A stretch of DNA of 64,000 bases from Umezawaea beigongshangensis. Lineage in GTDB: Bacteria; Actinomycetota; Actinomycetes; Mycobacteriales; Pseudonocardiaceae. Under the pieces are notes generated by a model. The model had not been told where the DNA came from, made no database searches, and saw nothing but the letters and a program-made list of their open reading frames with translations. The translations under genes and the position numbers were made by a program. This document shows, piece after piece, positions 28,276-38,534 of this stretch (position 1 is the stretch's first letter; each line of letters opens with the position of its first letter). The stretch lies in the NCBI RefSeq assembly GCF_016464305.1, contig NZ_JAEIOJ010000004.1:1-64000 (forward strand). The letters are read 5' to 3'.

Positions 28276-28316
28276 CACCGGTGGCCGTCGCCCCTCCAGG
28301 GCGGCGGCCACCGGTG
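28276..28316. terminator. Terminator after the lpqE-like gene
   Basis: A 12-bp stem (28276-28287 with 28305-28316) capped by a second 5-bp stem. TCTT follows. It ends only 20 bp before the radA -10 hexamer and separates the two genes transcriptionally. Confidence 0.8.
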
Positions 28317-28335
28317 TCTTGTCGGTGGGTTGTCC

Positions 28336-28341
28336 TACCGT
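28336..28341 (+). promoter_or_regulatory. -10 hexamer of a leaderless radA promoter
   Basis: TACCGT followed by 6 nt and then the GTG start of radA, with no ribosome-binding site. Confidence 0.6.
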
Positions 28342-28347
28342 GGTGCC

Positions 28348-29724
28348 GTGGCGAAGACAGCACGACCTCCGCGTCCCTCCCACCGCTGCGCCGAGTGCGG
28401 GCACGAGGTGGCGAAGTGGGTCGGCCGCTGCCCGGAGTGCCAGGCGTGGGGCTCCATCGAGGAGCGCGGCGTGGCGCGGGCGGCGTTCTCCTACGTGCCG
28501 GCCGGGGCGCCCGCCGTTCCGGCGCGGCCCATCTCGCAGGTCAACATCGAGACGGCGCGCGCCCGTCCCACCGGCGTCGACGAGCTGGACCGCGTGCTCG
28601 GCGGCGGCCTCGTGCCGGGCGCCGTGATCCTCATGGCCGGTGAGCCGGGAGTCGGCAAGTCGACACTGCTGCTGGACGTGGCGCACAAGTGGGCGCAGTC
28701 GGGCGGCGAGTACGGCCCCTGCCTCTACATCACCGGCGAGGAGTCGGCCGGTCAGGTGCGGCTGCGGGCCGAGCGGACCGGCAACATCCACGACCAGATC
28801 TTCCTGGCCTCGGAGAGCGACCTGAGCGCCGTGCTCGGCCACGTCGACGCCGTGAAGCCGGGAATGCTGATCATCGACTCGGTGCAGACGATGTCCGCGC
28901 CCGGCGTCGACAGCTCGCCGGGCGGCGTCACGCAGGTGCGGGCGGTGGCGTCCGGCCTCATCGCCGTCGCCAAGGAGCGCGGCCTGCCGATCGTCCTCGT
29001 GGGACACGTGACGAAGGACGGCTCCGTCGCCGGTCCGCGCGTGCTGGAGCACCTGGTGGACGTCGTGCTCCAGTTCGAGGGCGACCGCCACTCGACGCTG
29101 CGCCTGCTGCGCGGCGTGAAGAACCGCTTCGGCGCCGCGGACGAGGTCGGCTGCTTCGAGCTGCGCGACGACGGCATCGTGGGCGTCCCCGACCCGTCCG
29201 GGCTGTTCCTGAACCAGCGGGAGCAGGCGGTGCCCGGCACTGCCGTGACGGTGATCGTGGAGGGCAAGCGGCCCATGCTGGGCGAGGTGCAGGCGCTGGT
29301 GGCGGACACGAACCTGCCCGCGCCGCGCCGGGCCGTCAGCGGGCTGGACTCCGCGCGCGTGGCGATGGCGCTGGCCGTGCTGGAGAAGCGGGGGAGGGTG
29401 AAGCTCTACAACCGGGACATCTTCACCGCCACCGTCGGTGGCATGAAGCTCGTCGAACCGGCCGCGGACCTGGCCGTGGCGCTGGCCGTCGCGTCGGCGG
29501 CGAACGACATCGCGCTGCCGCCGGACCTGGTCGTGCTGGGGGAGGTGGGCCTGGCGGGGGAGATCCGCCGGGTCAACGGCGTGGGCCGCAGGCTCGCGGA
29601 GGCCGCCAGGCTGGGCTTCACGAAGGCGCTGGTGCCGCCCGACGCGGGCAAGCTGCCCCCGGACGTGCGCACCCTCGTCGCACCGGACATCTGGACCGCG
29701 CTGGAAGTGCTCAAGCTGCGTTAA
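28348..29724 (+). CDS. radA: DNA repair protein RadA (Sms)
   Basis: RadA is a RecA-related ATPase that drives branch migration in recombination repair. The 458-residue protein has an N-terminal C4 zinc finger (CAECGHEVAKWVGRCPEC), Walker A GEPGVGKST near residue 95, the RadA-specific KNRFG motif (VKNRFGAADEVGCFEL) and a C-terminal Lon-like domain. GTG 28348 is chosen because the zinc finger follows at once and TACCGT lies 6 nt upstream. In M. tuberculosis disA follows radA; here a convergent small gene follows and the two stop codons overlap in TTAA. Confidence 0.95.
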   Translation: MAKTARPPRPSHRCAECGHEVAKWVGRCPECQAWGSIEERGVARAAFSYVPAGAPAVPARPISQVNIETARARPTGVDELDRVLGGGLVPGAVILMAGEPGVGKSTLLLDVAHKWAQSGGEYGPCLYITGEESAGQVRLRAERTGNIHDQIFLASESDLSAVLGHVDAVKPGMLIIDSVQTMSAPGVDSSPGGVTQVRAVASGLIAVAKERGLPIVLVGHVTKDGSVAGPRVLEHLVDVVLQFEGDRHSTLRLLRGVKNRFGAADEVGCFELRDDGIVGVPDPSGLFLNQREQAVPGTAVTVIVEGKRPMLGEVQALVADTNLPAPRRAVSGLDSARVAMALAVLEKRGRVKLYNRDIFTATVGGMKLVEPAADLAVALAVASAANDIALPPDLVVLGEVGLAGEIRRVNGVGRRLAEAARLGFTKALVPPDAGKLPPDVRTLVAPDIWTALEVLKLR

Positions 29725-30134
29725 CCGAGCTTCACCGAGGAGATGGTGTCGGAGAAGTCGATCGCGCCGAGATCGGAGACGTCGCCGGTGATCGTGTAGG
29801 AGATCCCGGTGCAGTTCACGTCCGACCACACCTCGACGTCTCCGGCCGGCTGGAGCGACGACGCGGTGTTGTCGCGGGCGACGTTCTGGCACCCCGTCCC
29901 GGACATCCGCTGCGACGATCCCGTGTCGGCGAAGCGCGCCTCGTCGAACAGCACCACGCTGCCCGCCGAGTCCTCCGCCCGCGCGTCCTCGCCGCGCAGC
30001 GTGGTGAACTGGATCGCCTCGCCGCCGGTGCTGCTCGGCGAAGCACTGCTCTCACCCGGCTGGAAGAAGGCCATCGCGGCCCCGGCGACAACGGTGGCCA
30101 GAGCGGCGGTGACGACTGCCGTCGACTTCTTCAT
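29721..30134 (-). CDS. Small secreted peptidase-inhibitor-I36/crystallin-like protein
   Basis: A 137-residue exported protein. The signal peptide (MKKSTAVVTAALATVVAGAA) is followed by a Ser-rich spacer and a beta-sandwich-like domain of about 95 residues. Its Cys82 and Cys108 and the pattern VEVWSDVNCTGISYTITG to DFSDTISSVKLG resemble the I36 (beta/gamma-crystallin-like) inhibitor family. ATG 30134 has a GGGGGA site upstream. Its TAA stop overlaps that of radA in the shared TTAA. Inhibitor function is a family-level guess. Confidence 0.65.
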   Translation of the reverse strand: MKKSTAVVTAALATVVAGAAMAFFQPGESSASPSSTGGEAIQFTTLRGEDARAEDSAGSVVLFDEARFADTGSSQRMSGTGCQNVARDNTASSLQPAGDVEVWSDVNCTGISYTITGDVSDLGAIDFSDTISSVKLG

Positions 30135-30266
30135 CTCGTGCGTCCCCCTGCTGCGGTGTGTGTTCACGAAGACGTCGCGAACACGCACCGGTTGTGCCGG
30201 GGGTTCAGAGCTGTGATCGGTCCCACCCGGACGCAACCACGGGCGGACGTGCGGTTCTCCGGCCGC

Positions 30267-30304
30267 CTCGCGGGTGGTGGAGGAGGTCCTCCACCACCCG
30301 CGAG
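30267..30304. terminator. Strong terminator after the otsB-GH15 gene
   Basis: An 18-bp perfect inverted repeat (30267-30284 with 30287-30304) separated by 2 nt, the longest perfect hairpin noticed in the window. It lies 7 bp after the fusion gene's stop. Confidence 0.85.
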
Positions 30305-30311
30305 CAGCGGA

Positions 30312-32840
30312 TCAGACGGACAGGAGCTGGGCGCAGCGGATCAGGCCCAGGTGGCTGTACGCCTGCGGGTGGTTGCCCAGGGAGCGCTCCGCGATCGGGT
30401 CGTACTCCTCGGGCAGCAGGCCCGTGGGGCCAGCCGCGTCCACCATCTGCGCGAACAGGTCCTCGGCCTCGGGACGCCTGCCGGTCAGCAGGTACGCCTC
30501 GATCATCCAGGCCGCGCACAGGTGGAAGCCGCCCTCGTCGCCGGGCAGACCGTCGTCGCGGCGGTACCGGTAGACGGTGGAGCCGCTGCGCAGCTCGGCC
30601 TCGATCGCCGTGACGGTCGCCTGGAAGCGCTCGTCGGTCGGGTCGATCAGACCGGACAGCCCCACGTGCAGGGACGCCGCGTCGAGGTCCGTGCCGTCGT
30701 AGGCCGTCGTGAACGACTGCGCCTCGTCGTTCCAGCCGTTCTTCAGCACGTCCGTGGCGATGGTGTCGCGCAGCGCGGGCCAGCTCGGGTCGATGTCGCG
30801 GCCGAACCGGTGGCCGAGCTTGACGGCCCGGTCGATCGTCACCCAGCACATGACCTTGGAGTACACGTGGTGGCGCGGCGCGTGCCGCTCCTCCCAGATG
30901 CCGTGGTCCGGCTCGTGCCAGCGCCGCGACACGGCCTCGGCCATGGCCTGGACCATCTGCCAGTCCGAGTCGGCCAGGTCGCCGCGCACCTCGGTGAGCT
31001 GCACGACCAGGTCCACGACCGGGCCGAACACGTCGAGCTGCACCTGCTGGTTCGCGAGGTTGCCCACGCGCACCGGCCGGGAGCCCGCGTAACCGGGCAG
31101 CGTGTCGATCACGGCTTCCGCGCCGAGCATCGTCCCGTGCAGCGTGTAGAGCGGGTGCAGTCGCTCCGGGCCGGGCAGCGTGGCCAGCACGCCGTGCACC
31201 CACCCCAGGTACGCCTCCGCCTCCGCGGTGGAGCCCACGGAGACCAGCGCCTGCGCGGTCAGCGCGGCGTCGCGCAGCCAGCAGTAGCGGTAGTCCCAGT
31301 TGCGGATGCCGCCCAGCTCCTCGGGCAGCGACGTCGTGGCCGCGGCCATGATCGCGCCCGTGTCGGCGTGCACGAGGCCGCGCAGGGTCAGCGCGGACCG
31401 CGCCACCAGTTCGGTCTCCACGGGCGGCAGCTTCAGCGTCGCCGCCCAGTCCGACCAGTACGCGCCCGCGCGGGCCTGGCGCTCCTGCTCGCCGATCGGG
31501 TTGTCCGACAGGTCGTCGGTGCCGCAGCGCAGCTCCAGCACGATCGGTGCGCTCTCGCGGGGACGCACGATCGCCCGCGCCGTCTCCTGGAGACCGTCGG
31601 AGGTGATCTCCCAGTCGACGCCGGGGGAGCGCAGGACCATCGGGTCGGACGTGCCGAGCACGCGCAGGCCCTCGCGCTCGCGCAGCAGCCGCACCGGGAC
31701 CTGGCCGAACTCCGGGCGCGGCGCGAAGGTGATCACCGCGTTGGTGGAACCGCTGATCCGGCGGACGATGTCCGTGCGGTGCGCCGGGGTGTCGTGGTCC
31801 AGGTAGTCCGTGACCAGCAGCCGCGACCAGCGGGTCTCCACGATCATGGTGCCGGGCAGGTAGCGCTGGCCCAGGGGCAGGCTGCCGTGCTCCGGCTTGA
31901 TCGAGAAGTGACCCGCTTCCGGGCCGCCGAGCAGGTCGGCGAACACCGCGGCCGAGTCGGGCTCCGGGTGGCAGAACCAGTTCACCTTGGCGTCGGGCGT
32001 CACCAGGGCGACGGAGCGCTCGTTGGCGAGCATCGACAGCCGCTCGATCGGCACGGCCTGGTCGCCGTGCAGCCAGTTGCGCCGCTCCTCCAGCAGGAGG
32101 GCGAGCACGGTGGCCACGTCGGTCGTGTCGTCGATGAAGTACTGCGCCAGCGACTCGCCGGAGCCGACCTTGATGCCGACGTCCGGCCCGGAGAGCCGGG
32201 CGAACGCCTTCTCGTCGGTCACGTCGTCGCCGACGAACACCGCCGCGGTCGCGCTCACCCGGTGCCGCAGCACGTCGAGGGCGTGGCCCTTGTCGGTCTG
32301 CACGACGGCGAGCTCGATCACGGACTTGCCCTCGGTGACCTGCACGCCCTCGCGGGTGGCCGGTCCGCCGCGCACCGCTTGCAGCACCTCGGTGCCGGTC
32401 TCGGGAGTCGCGCGGCGGACGTGCACGGCGATGCTCGCCGGCTTGACCTCCAGCGCGACACCGTCGCGGCCCCGGACCATCTGCTCCAGCTCGGTCTCCA
32501 GTTCGCGCAGCAGCGTCTTCGCGTCGGCGTCCAGCGCGTGCACGAAGCCCACGTCGAACTCCGAGCCGTGCGAGCCGACGAGGTGCACCTCGGACGGCAG
32601 TCTGGACAGTGTGGCGAGATCGCGCAGCGCGCGCCCGGAGATCACCGCCGTGGTGGTTTCGTGCAATCCGGCGAGGGAGCGCAGCGCGCCGACCGACTCG
32701 GGCAGCGGGCGGGCCTCCTCGGGGTTCTCGACGATCGGTGCCAGTGTCCCGTCGTAGTCGCAGGCCACGAGAAGTCGTGGCGTACGAGCCAACTGCACGA
32801 TCGCGCGGCGCAGCTCGGCGGGGAGGGCCTCGGCGGTCAA
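30312..32840 (-). CDS. otsB: Trehalose-6-phosphate phosphatase fused to a GH15 glucoamylase/trehalase-like domain
   Basis: An 842-residue two-domain protein. Residues about 1-265 are an OtsB-type HAD phosphatase (CDYDGTLAP with Asp28/Asp30, ISGR, VFVGDDVTDEKAF) that would make trehalose from its phosphate. Residues about 280-842 are a GH15 (alpha/alpha)6 domain with GGIRNWDYRYCWLRDAALTA, candidate acid Glu650/651 in GIWEERHAPRHH and candidate base Glu811/812 in LLPEEYDP. GH15 includes mycobacterial trehalase, so one chain may make and split trehalose. The start is TTG 32840 behind GGAGGGG. It follows otsA by 52 bp on the same strand. Confidence 0.88.
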   Translation of the reverse strand: MTAEALPAELRRAIVQLARTPRLLVACDYDGTLAPIVENPEEARPLPESVGALRSLAGLHETTTAVISGRALRDLATLSRLPSEVHLVGSHGSEFDVGFVHALDADAKTLLRELETELEQMVRGRDGVALEVKPASIAVHVRRATPETGTEVLQAVRGGPATREGVQVTEGKSVIELAVVQTDKGHALDVLRHRVSATAAVFVGDDVTDEKAFARLSGPDVGIKVGSGESLAQYFIDDTTDVATVLALLLEERRNWLHGDQAVPIERLSMLANERSVALVTPDAKVNWFCHPEPDSAAVFADLLGGPEAGHFSIKPEHGSLPLGQRYLPGTMIVETRWSRLLVTDYLDHDTPAHRTDIVRRISGSTNAVITFAPRPEFGQVPVRLLREREGLRVLGTSDPMVLRSPGVDWEITSDGLQETARAIVRPRESAPIVLELRCGTDDLSDNPIGEQERQARAGAYWSDWAATLKLPPVETELVARSALTLRGLVHADTGAIMAAATTSLPEELGGIRNWDYRYCWLRDAALTAQALVSVGSTAEAEAYLGWVHGVLATLPGPERLHPLYTLHGTMLGAEAVIDTLPGYAGSRPVRVGNLANQQVQLDVFGPVVDLVVQLTEVRGDLADSDWQMVQAMAEAVSRRWHEPDHGIWEERHAPRHHVYSKVMCWVTIDRAVKLGHRFGRDIDPSWPALRDTIATDVLKNGWNDEAQSFTTAYDGTDLDAASLHVGLSGLIDPTDERFQATVTAIEAELRSGSTVYRYRRDDGLPGDEGGFHLCAAWMIEAYLLTGRRPEAEDLFAQMVDAAGPTGLLPEEYDPIAERSLGNHPQAYSHLGLIRCAQLLSV

Positions 32841-32892
32841 CGCCCCTCCATGTGCTCAGTGGGACAGGTCGGTGTCCTGAACCGATTCGGGT

Positions 32893-34332
<1,440 letters not shown>

Positions 34333-34359
34333 CGAGGTCGTGCCTCCTACGTCCGCTTC

Positions 34360-34424
34360 GTCACGAGGTTAGTGGCGCCGGCGCCGCTCGCACGGTGGTC
34401 GTCGCGCCCGTCACACCTCGTGAC
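34360..34424. repeat. 10-bp inverted repeat upstream of otsA
   Basis: GTCACGAGGT (34360-34369) and its exact complement ACCTCGTGAC (34415-34424) are separated by 45 bp. The proximal arm overlaps a possible otsA -10 (TAACCT, minus strand). It may be a paired regulator site rather than a hairpin. Confidence 0.4.
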
Positions 34425-34493
34425 CCGGATGCGCGGGCTCTGGACGAGTGCGCTGCTCCGTCCGAGGGTGTACCCGCTCCGACCGATGATCAC

Positions 34494-35918
34494 TCAGAGG
34501 CGCTGGTCACGTCCACCGGAACCGGTTCCGGCCCGGCCCGGCCCGCGGGTGGCGGTGAGGCGGCGCTCCAGGCGGTTGAGGCCCGTGCGGACGGGGCGCG
34601 CGAAGTGCTCGCCGAGCACGACGCCGCCCGCCAGCGCCAGCGCGATGCCGCCCGCGAGCACGAGCGTGGACAGCCCGGCCGTGTCGCCCTCCGCCGTGAG
34701 CTGGTAGAGCCCGCGGTAGGTGGTCCAGCCCGGCAGCAGCGGCGTCAGGCCCGACACGCCCACGACCAGCGTGGGGATGCGCAACCGGCGCGAGGTCACC
34801 GCGCCGCCGAAGCCGACCAGCGTCGCCGCCAGCGCCGAGGCGGTGATCGCGTCGACGCCGGTGAGCGTGAGCACGCCGTAGGTGGTCGTGCCGATCGCCC
34901 CCGCCCCGGCGGCGACGATCAGCGCGCGCGGCTTGGCGTAGCTGGCCAGGGCGAAGAACGCCGAGGTCGCCGCGCCGGCGGCGAACTGCTTCGGCAGGCC
35001 GGAGATCAGCGGCGGCAGCGGCTCGGCGATGGAGGTGACGACGCCGAACCGCACGCCGGTGCGCAGCGCCAGCGCGACGCCCGCGATCAGGCCGGCGGTC
35101 AGCAGCACGATCTCCACCGTGCGACCGGCGGCCGTGACGTTGTAGCCGGTGATCGCGTCCTGCACGGTGCTGACCAGCGACAACCCCGACAGCAGGACGA
35201 CGATGCCGGCCGCGACCACCAGCGACGGCCGCACGCTGGGCAGCAGGTCCGTCGCGTACAGCACCAGCGCCGCGCCCGTGGCGAGCGCCCCGCCCGCGAT
35301 CTGCTGGAAGAAGAACGGCAGCGCCCGCCGGTTGAGCACGCGTCCCACCCGGTCGATGACCGCCGTGATCCCGGCCGCGGTGAGCGCCAGCAGGGGACCG
35401 CCGCCGACGAGGAACGCCACCGCCGCCGCCATGCCCGCCCACGCGAGCGTGGCGACCCAGCGCGGGTACGGGTGCGGCGCGGTCGTGATGCGGTCCAGCT
35501 CGGCGTACGCCTCCTGCGAGGTGACCGCTCCCGCCGTGACGCGGCGGATCAGCTTCTCGACGTCGGACAGCCGGGTGAAGTCCAGGCTCCGCGAGCGCAC
35601 GACGCGCAGCGAGGTCACCGGAGCGAGCTCCGTGCCGCGGTGGCAGGTCGCCGTGATGGAGGTGTAGGTCACGTCGGCCTCGGTGTGCGGAAGGCCGTAG
35701 GACGAGGTGACCGCGACGATCGTCGCCGTGACGTCCGCCGCGCCGGCGCCGCTGGCGAGCTGGACCTCGCCGACGCGCAGCGCGAGGTCCAGCACGAGGT
35801 GCACCGTGGCGGCGTCCAGCTGCCGCGGTCCGTGGACCCGGTCCGCGCGCACGTCCGGGGTGGCGCCGTTCCGCCGCTCCCACCGCGCCAGCGCCCGCCG
35901 GGGGCGATCGAGCCACAC
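34494..35918 (-). CDS. thrE: ThrE-type threonine/serine exporter
   Basis: A 474-residue membrane protein combining both ThrE domains. A cytosolic N-terminal part (VHLVLDLALRVGEVQLASGA, SYGLPHTEADVTYTSI; residues about 35-150) is followed by roughly ten membrane segments in two groups. ThrE exports threonine and serine in Corynebacterium glutamicum. The length and the conserved GAGAADVTATI turn fit the family. GTG 35918 starts it. It lies upstream of otsA on the same strand, 161 bp away, and may be a separate unit. Confidence 0.88.
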   Translation of the reverse strand: MWLDRPRRALARWERRNGATPDVRADRVHGPRQLDAATVHLVLDLALRVGEVQLASGAGAADVTATIVAVTSSYGLPHTEADVTYTSITATCHRGTELAPVTSLRVVRSRSLDFTRLSDVEKLIRRVTAGAVTSQEAYAELDRITTAPHPYPRWVATLAWAGMAAAVAFLVGGGPLLALTAAGITAVIDRVGRVLNRRALPFFFQQIAGGALATGAALVLYATDLLPSVRPSLVVAAGIVVLLSGLSLVSTVQDAITGYNVTAAGRTVEIVLLTAGLIAGVALALRTGVRFGVVTSIAEPLPPLISGLPKQFAAGAATSAFFALASYAKPRALIVAAGAGAIGTTTYGVLTLTGVDAITASALAATLVGFGGAVTSRRLRIPTLVVGVSGLTPLLPGWTTYRGLYQLTAEGDTAGLSTLVLAGGIALALAGGVVLGEHFARPVRTGLNRLERRLTATRGPGRAGTGSGGRDQRL

Positions 35919-36210
35919 TCCGCGTCAACTCCTCCGTGGTTCCCGCGCCGCTCATCGGTTCGCCACGCCGGACCGTTGCACAGATCGTGCTGTGGCGTGT
36001 GCCACCTCCTGCGGGCCGCCGCGCCGGTGTGGTCGGCCGAACGGCCGTCCGCGCTGGTCAGGGCGTTGTACTGGGGTTTTCCGCCGTTCCTGGACCGCTC
36101 GGCGGACAGCCGGGGGACCGCTCGGAGCAGCGGGGGTGCCACCGGAGCGGGCCGATGGGGGCGGGTGGCACGCGGTTCGGACGCTTACGATGTTCGAGGC
36201 CAACGGTCGC

Positions 36211-36286
36211 GCCGGCGTAGCTCAATTGGCAGAGCACCCGCCTTGTAAGCGGAAGGTTAGGGGTTCAAGTCCCCTCGCCGGCTCCA
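36211..36286 (+). tRNA. tRNA-Thr (anticodon TGT)
   Basis: A full cloverleaf with encoded CCA. The acceptor arms GCCGGCG/CGCCGGC pair perfectly, the D-stem is GCTC/GAGC, the anticodon loop CTTGTAA gives TGT (reading ACA), and the T-arm AGGGG-TTCAAGT-CCCCT is intact. The top pair of the anticodon stem (27-43) is a C-A mismatch. TACGAT at 36186-36191 is a plausible -10, 19 bp before the 5' end. Confidence 0.96.
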
Positions 36287-36307
36287 CTGGTCAGGTGTTC
36301 CAGCAGG

Positions 36308-37747
36308 TCAGAGTGCTCGTGGCTCGGCCGGGACGGTCACCGTGAACGTCGTGTGTCCCGGTTCGGACGTCACGTCCACCGAACCGCCGTGCGCGTCCAC
36401 CAGCGAGCGCACCACCGACAGTCCCAGGCCGCTGCCGCCGCGCTCGCGGGCGCGGGAGTCGTCCGCCCGGTAGAACCGGTCGAAGATCCGCTCCAGGTCC
36501 TCCGCCGGGACGCCCGGCCCGGCGTCGGTCACCCGCACCACGGCCGCGCCGTCCGTCCGGGACACCGCCAGCGTCACCGGTGTCCCCGGCGGGGTGTGCA
36601 CGGCGGCGTTGGTCAGCAGGTTGTCCAGCACCTGCCGCAGCCGCAGCGGGTCGGCCCGCAGCGGCACCTCGTCGTCGAACCGGAGCGTCAGCGGGTGGCC
36701 GGGGTGCGCGGCGCGGAACCCGGCCGCCGCCTCGTCGGCCAGCTCCACCAGGTCGGTCCGCCGCTGCCGCAGCGGCTCCTCCACCTCGGCGGAGTCCAGG
36801 CGCGCGAGCAGCAGCAGGTCGTCGAGCAGGTGGCTCATCCTGGTCGCCTCGGAGCGCATCCGCTCCAGGTGCGCCTCCCGCTCGGCCGGTTGCGACGCGG
36901 CGGCGTAGCGGAACAGGTCGGCGTACCCGCGCAGCGAGGTCAGGGGCGTGCGCAGCTCGTGCGAGGCGTCGGCGACGAACCGGCGCAGCCGCTGCTCGGC
37001 CGCCGTGCGCGCGGTCAGGGACGAGTCGATGTGCGCCAGCATCGTGTTGAACGCCGTCCGCAGCTCCCGCACCTCGGCCCCGCCGCCGTCGCCCTCGGCG
37101 CGCACCGGCAGCCGTCCGGAGTCGGTCAGGTCGTGCGAGGTGATGTCGTGGGCGGTGCTCGCCATGTCCGCCAGCGGACGCAGACCCCGGTGCAGCACGG
37201 TCCGGCCCGCCACGACCAGCGCGATCAGCGCGGTGAGGAACGCGGCCACCTCCACGATCACCAGCTGCCGCACCGTCGTGTCGAGGTCCTCCTGCGGGGC
37301 GGCGGTGACCAGCACCAGGTCGTCCTTCACCGGGCACGCGCGCACCCGGTAGGTGCCGTCGCCGCGCAGGTGCACCGTCTCGAACAGCTCCGTGCCGCGC
37401 ACCCGCTCGGCCACGGCGGCCAGCCGGTCGACGTCGCGCGGCAGGTCGGCGCCCGTCGGCTTCAGCACCGCGTCGCCGTCGTCGACGACGAAGACGCCCG
37501 AGTACCAGTCGAGCACGCTGTGCCGGCGCAGGTCGCCGTAGATCTTGACGTCCGCCGCCTGCTGGAGCTGCGTCTGCTTCATCTGCTCGTCGAGCCGGCG
37601 CTCCAGGTAGTCCTGGATGCTCAGGCTCGTCACGACCGCGATCACCGCGAACACGGTGAGCGCCACCCCGCCCAGGGCCAGCGCCAGGCGCGTGCCGAGT
37701 GGCATCCCGCGCCACGAGTCCAGCCAGCGCCGCGTGCGGTCCCTCAT
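36308..37747 (-). CDS. Sensor histidine kinase (OmpR/EnvZ class)
   Basis: A 479-residue membrane kinase. Transmembrane helices lie at about residues 20-43 and 162-182, flanking an extracytoplasmic sensor of about 115 residues. They are followed by a HAMP domain (RPLADMASTAHDITSHDL), the phospho-acceptor His263 in VADASHELRTPLTSL, and the ATPase boxes N (DNLLTNAAVHT), G1 (VTDAGPGVP) and G2 (GGSGLGLSVV). It follows its response regulator by 25 bp in the same unit. The signal is unknown; the divergent redox operon suggests an envelope or redox cue. Confidence 0.93.
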   Translation of the reverse strand: MRDRTRRWLDSWRGMPLGTRLALALGGVALTVFAVIAVVTSLSIQDYLERRLDEQMKQTQLQQAADVKIYGDLRRHSVLDWYSGVFVVDDGDAVLKPTGADLPRDVDRLAAVAERVRGTELFETVHLRGDGTYRVRACPVKDDLVLVTAAPQEDLDTTVRQLVIVEVAAFLTALIALVVAGRTVLHRGLRPLADMASTAHDITSHDLTDSGRLPVRAEGDGGGAEVRELRTAFNTMLAHIDSSLTARTAAEQRLRRFVADASHELRTPLTSLRGYADLFRYAAASQPAEREAHLERMRSEATRMSHLLDDLLLLARLDSAEVEEPLRQRRTDLVELADEAAAGFRAAHPGHPLTLRFDDEVPLRADPLRLRQVLDNLLTNAAVHTPPGTPVTLAVSRTDGAAVVRVTDAGPGVPAEDLERIFDRFYRADDSRARERGGSGLGLSVVRSLVDAHGGSVDVTSEPGHTTFTVTVPAEPRAL

Positions 37748-37772
37748 CCGGCGGTTCCCCCGTCGCGCGGTG

Positions 37773-38480
37773 TCACCCGGCGGCTCGCCGCAGCGTGTAG
37801 CCGACGCCGCGGACGGTGTGGATCAGCGGCTCGTGCCCGTCGTCGAGCTTGCGGCGCAGGTGCGACACGACCAGCTCGACCACGTTGGACCGGCCGCCGA
37901 AGTCGTACTCCCACACGTGGTCCAGGATCTGCGCCTTCGTCAGCACCGCGGGGGAGCGGCGCATGAGGTAGCGCAGCAGCTCGTACTCGGTGGGCGTGAG
38001 CGTCGCGAGCTTCCCGGCGCGGCGCACCTCGCGGGTGTCCTCGTCCAGCGCCAGGTCGGCCACCTCCAGCACCGACCGCCGCCACACCGGCCCGGTGCTG
38101 CGCCGCAGCACCGCGCGCAACCGCGCCATCAGCTCCTCCACCGAGAACGGCTTCACCAGGTAGTCGTCCCCGCCCCTGGTCAGCCCGGCCACCCGGTCGG
38201 CCGTGCCGTCGCGCGCGGTGAGGAACACCACGGGCACCATCGTGCCCTCCGCGCGCAGCCCGTCCAGGACGGAGAAGCCGTCGACGTCGGGGAGCATCAG
38301 GTCGAGCACCACGATGTCCGGGCGGAACGCCGCGGCCTGCTTCAGGGCGGCCTCGCCGCTGCATGCGGTCACCGCCTGCCACCCCTCGTAGCGCGCCACC
38401 GTCGCCACGAGGTCGGCGATGTGCGGCTCGTCGTCCACGACGAGCAGTCGAACCGCGCTGCCCTTTTCCACGTGTCCCAT
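37773..38480 (-). CDS. OmpR-family response regulator
   Basis: A 235-residue regulator with a receiver domain (LLVVDDEPHIADLV, phospho-acceptor Asp60 in VVLDLMLPDVDG, Lys in YLVKPFSVEEL) and a C-terminal winged helix (LTPTEYELLRYLMRRSPAVL, VVELVVSHLRRKLDD, HTVRGVGYTLR). ATG 38480 is supported by AGGAGG 9 nt upstream. It is divergent from the ferric-reductase operon. Four 11-bp direct repeats in the shared promoter region are the likely binding site, since OmpR-type regulators bind tandem direct repeats near one helical turn apart. Confidence 0.93.
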   Translation of the reverse strand: MGHVEKGSAVRLLVVDDEPHIADLVATVARYEGWQAVTACSGEAALKQAAAFRPDIVVLDLMLPDVDGFSVLDGLRAEGTMVPVVFLTARDGTADRVAGLTRGGDDYLVKPFSVEELMARLRAVLRRSTGPVWRRSVLEVADLALDEDTREVRRAGKLATLTPTEYELLRYLMRRSPAVLTKAQILDHVWEYDFGGRSNVVELVVSHLRRKLDDGHEPLIHTVRGVGYTLRRAAG

Positions 38481-38534
38481 AGTGCGGCACCTCCTGCGGG
38501 GCGCCGCCCGCCGTCCGGGGCTCGCGCCGCGATC

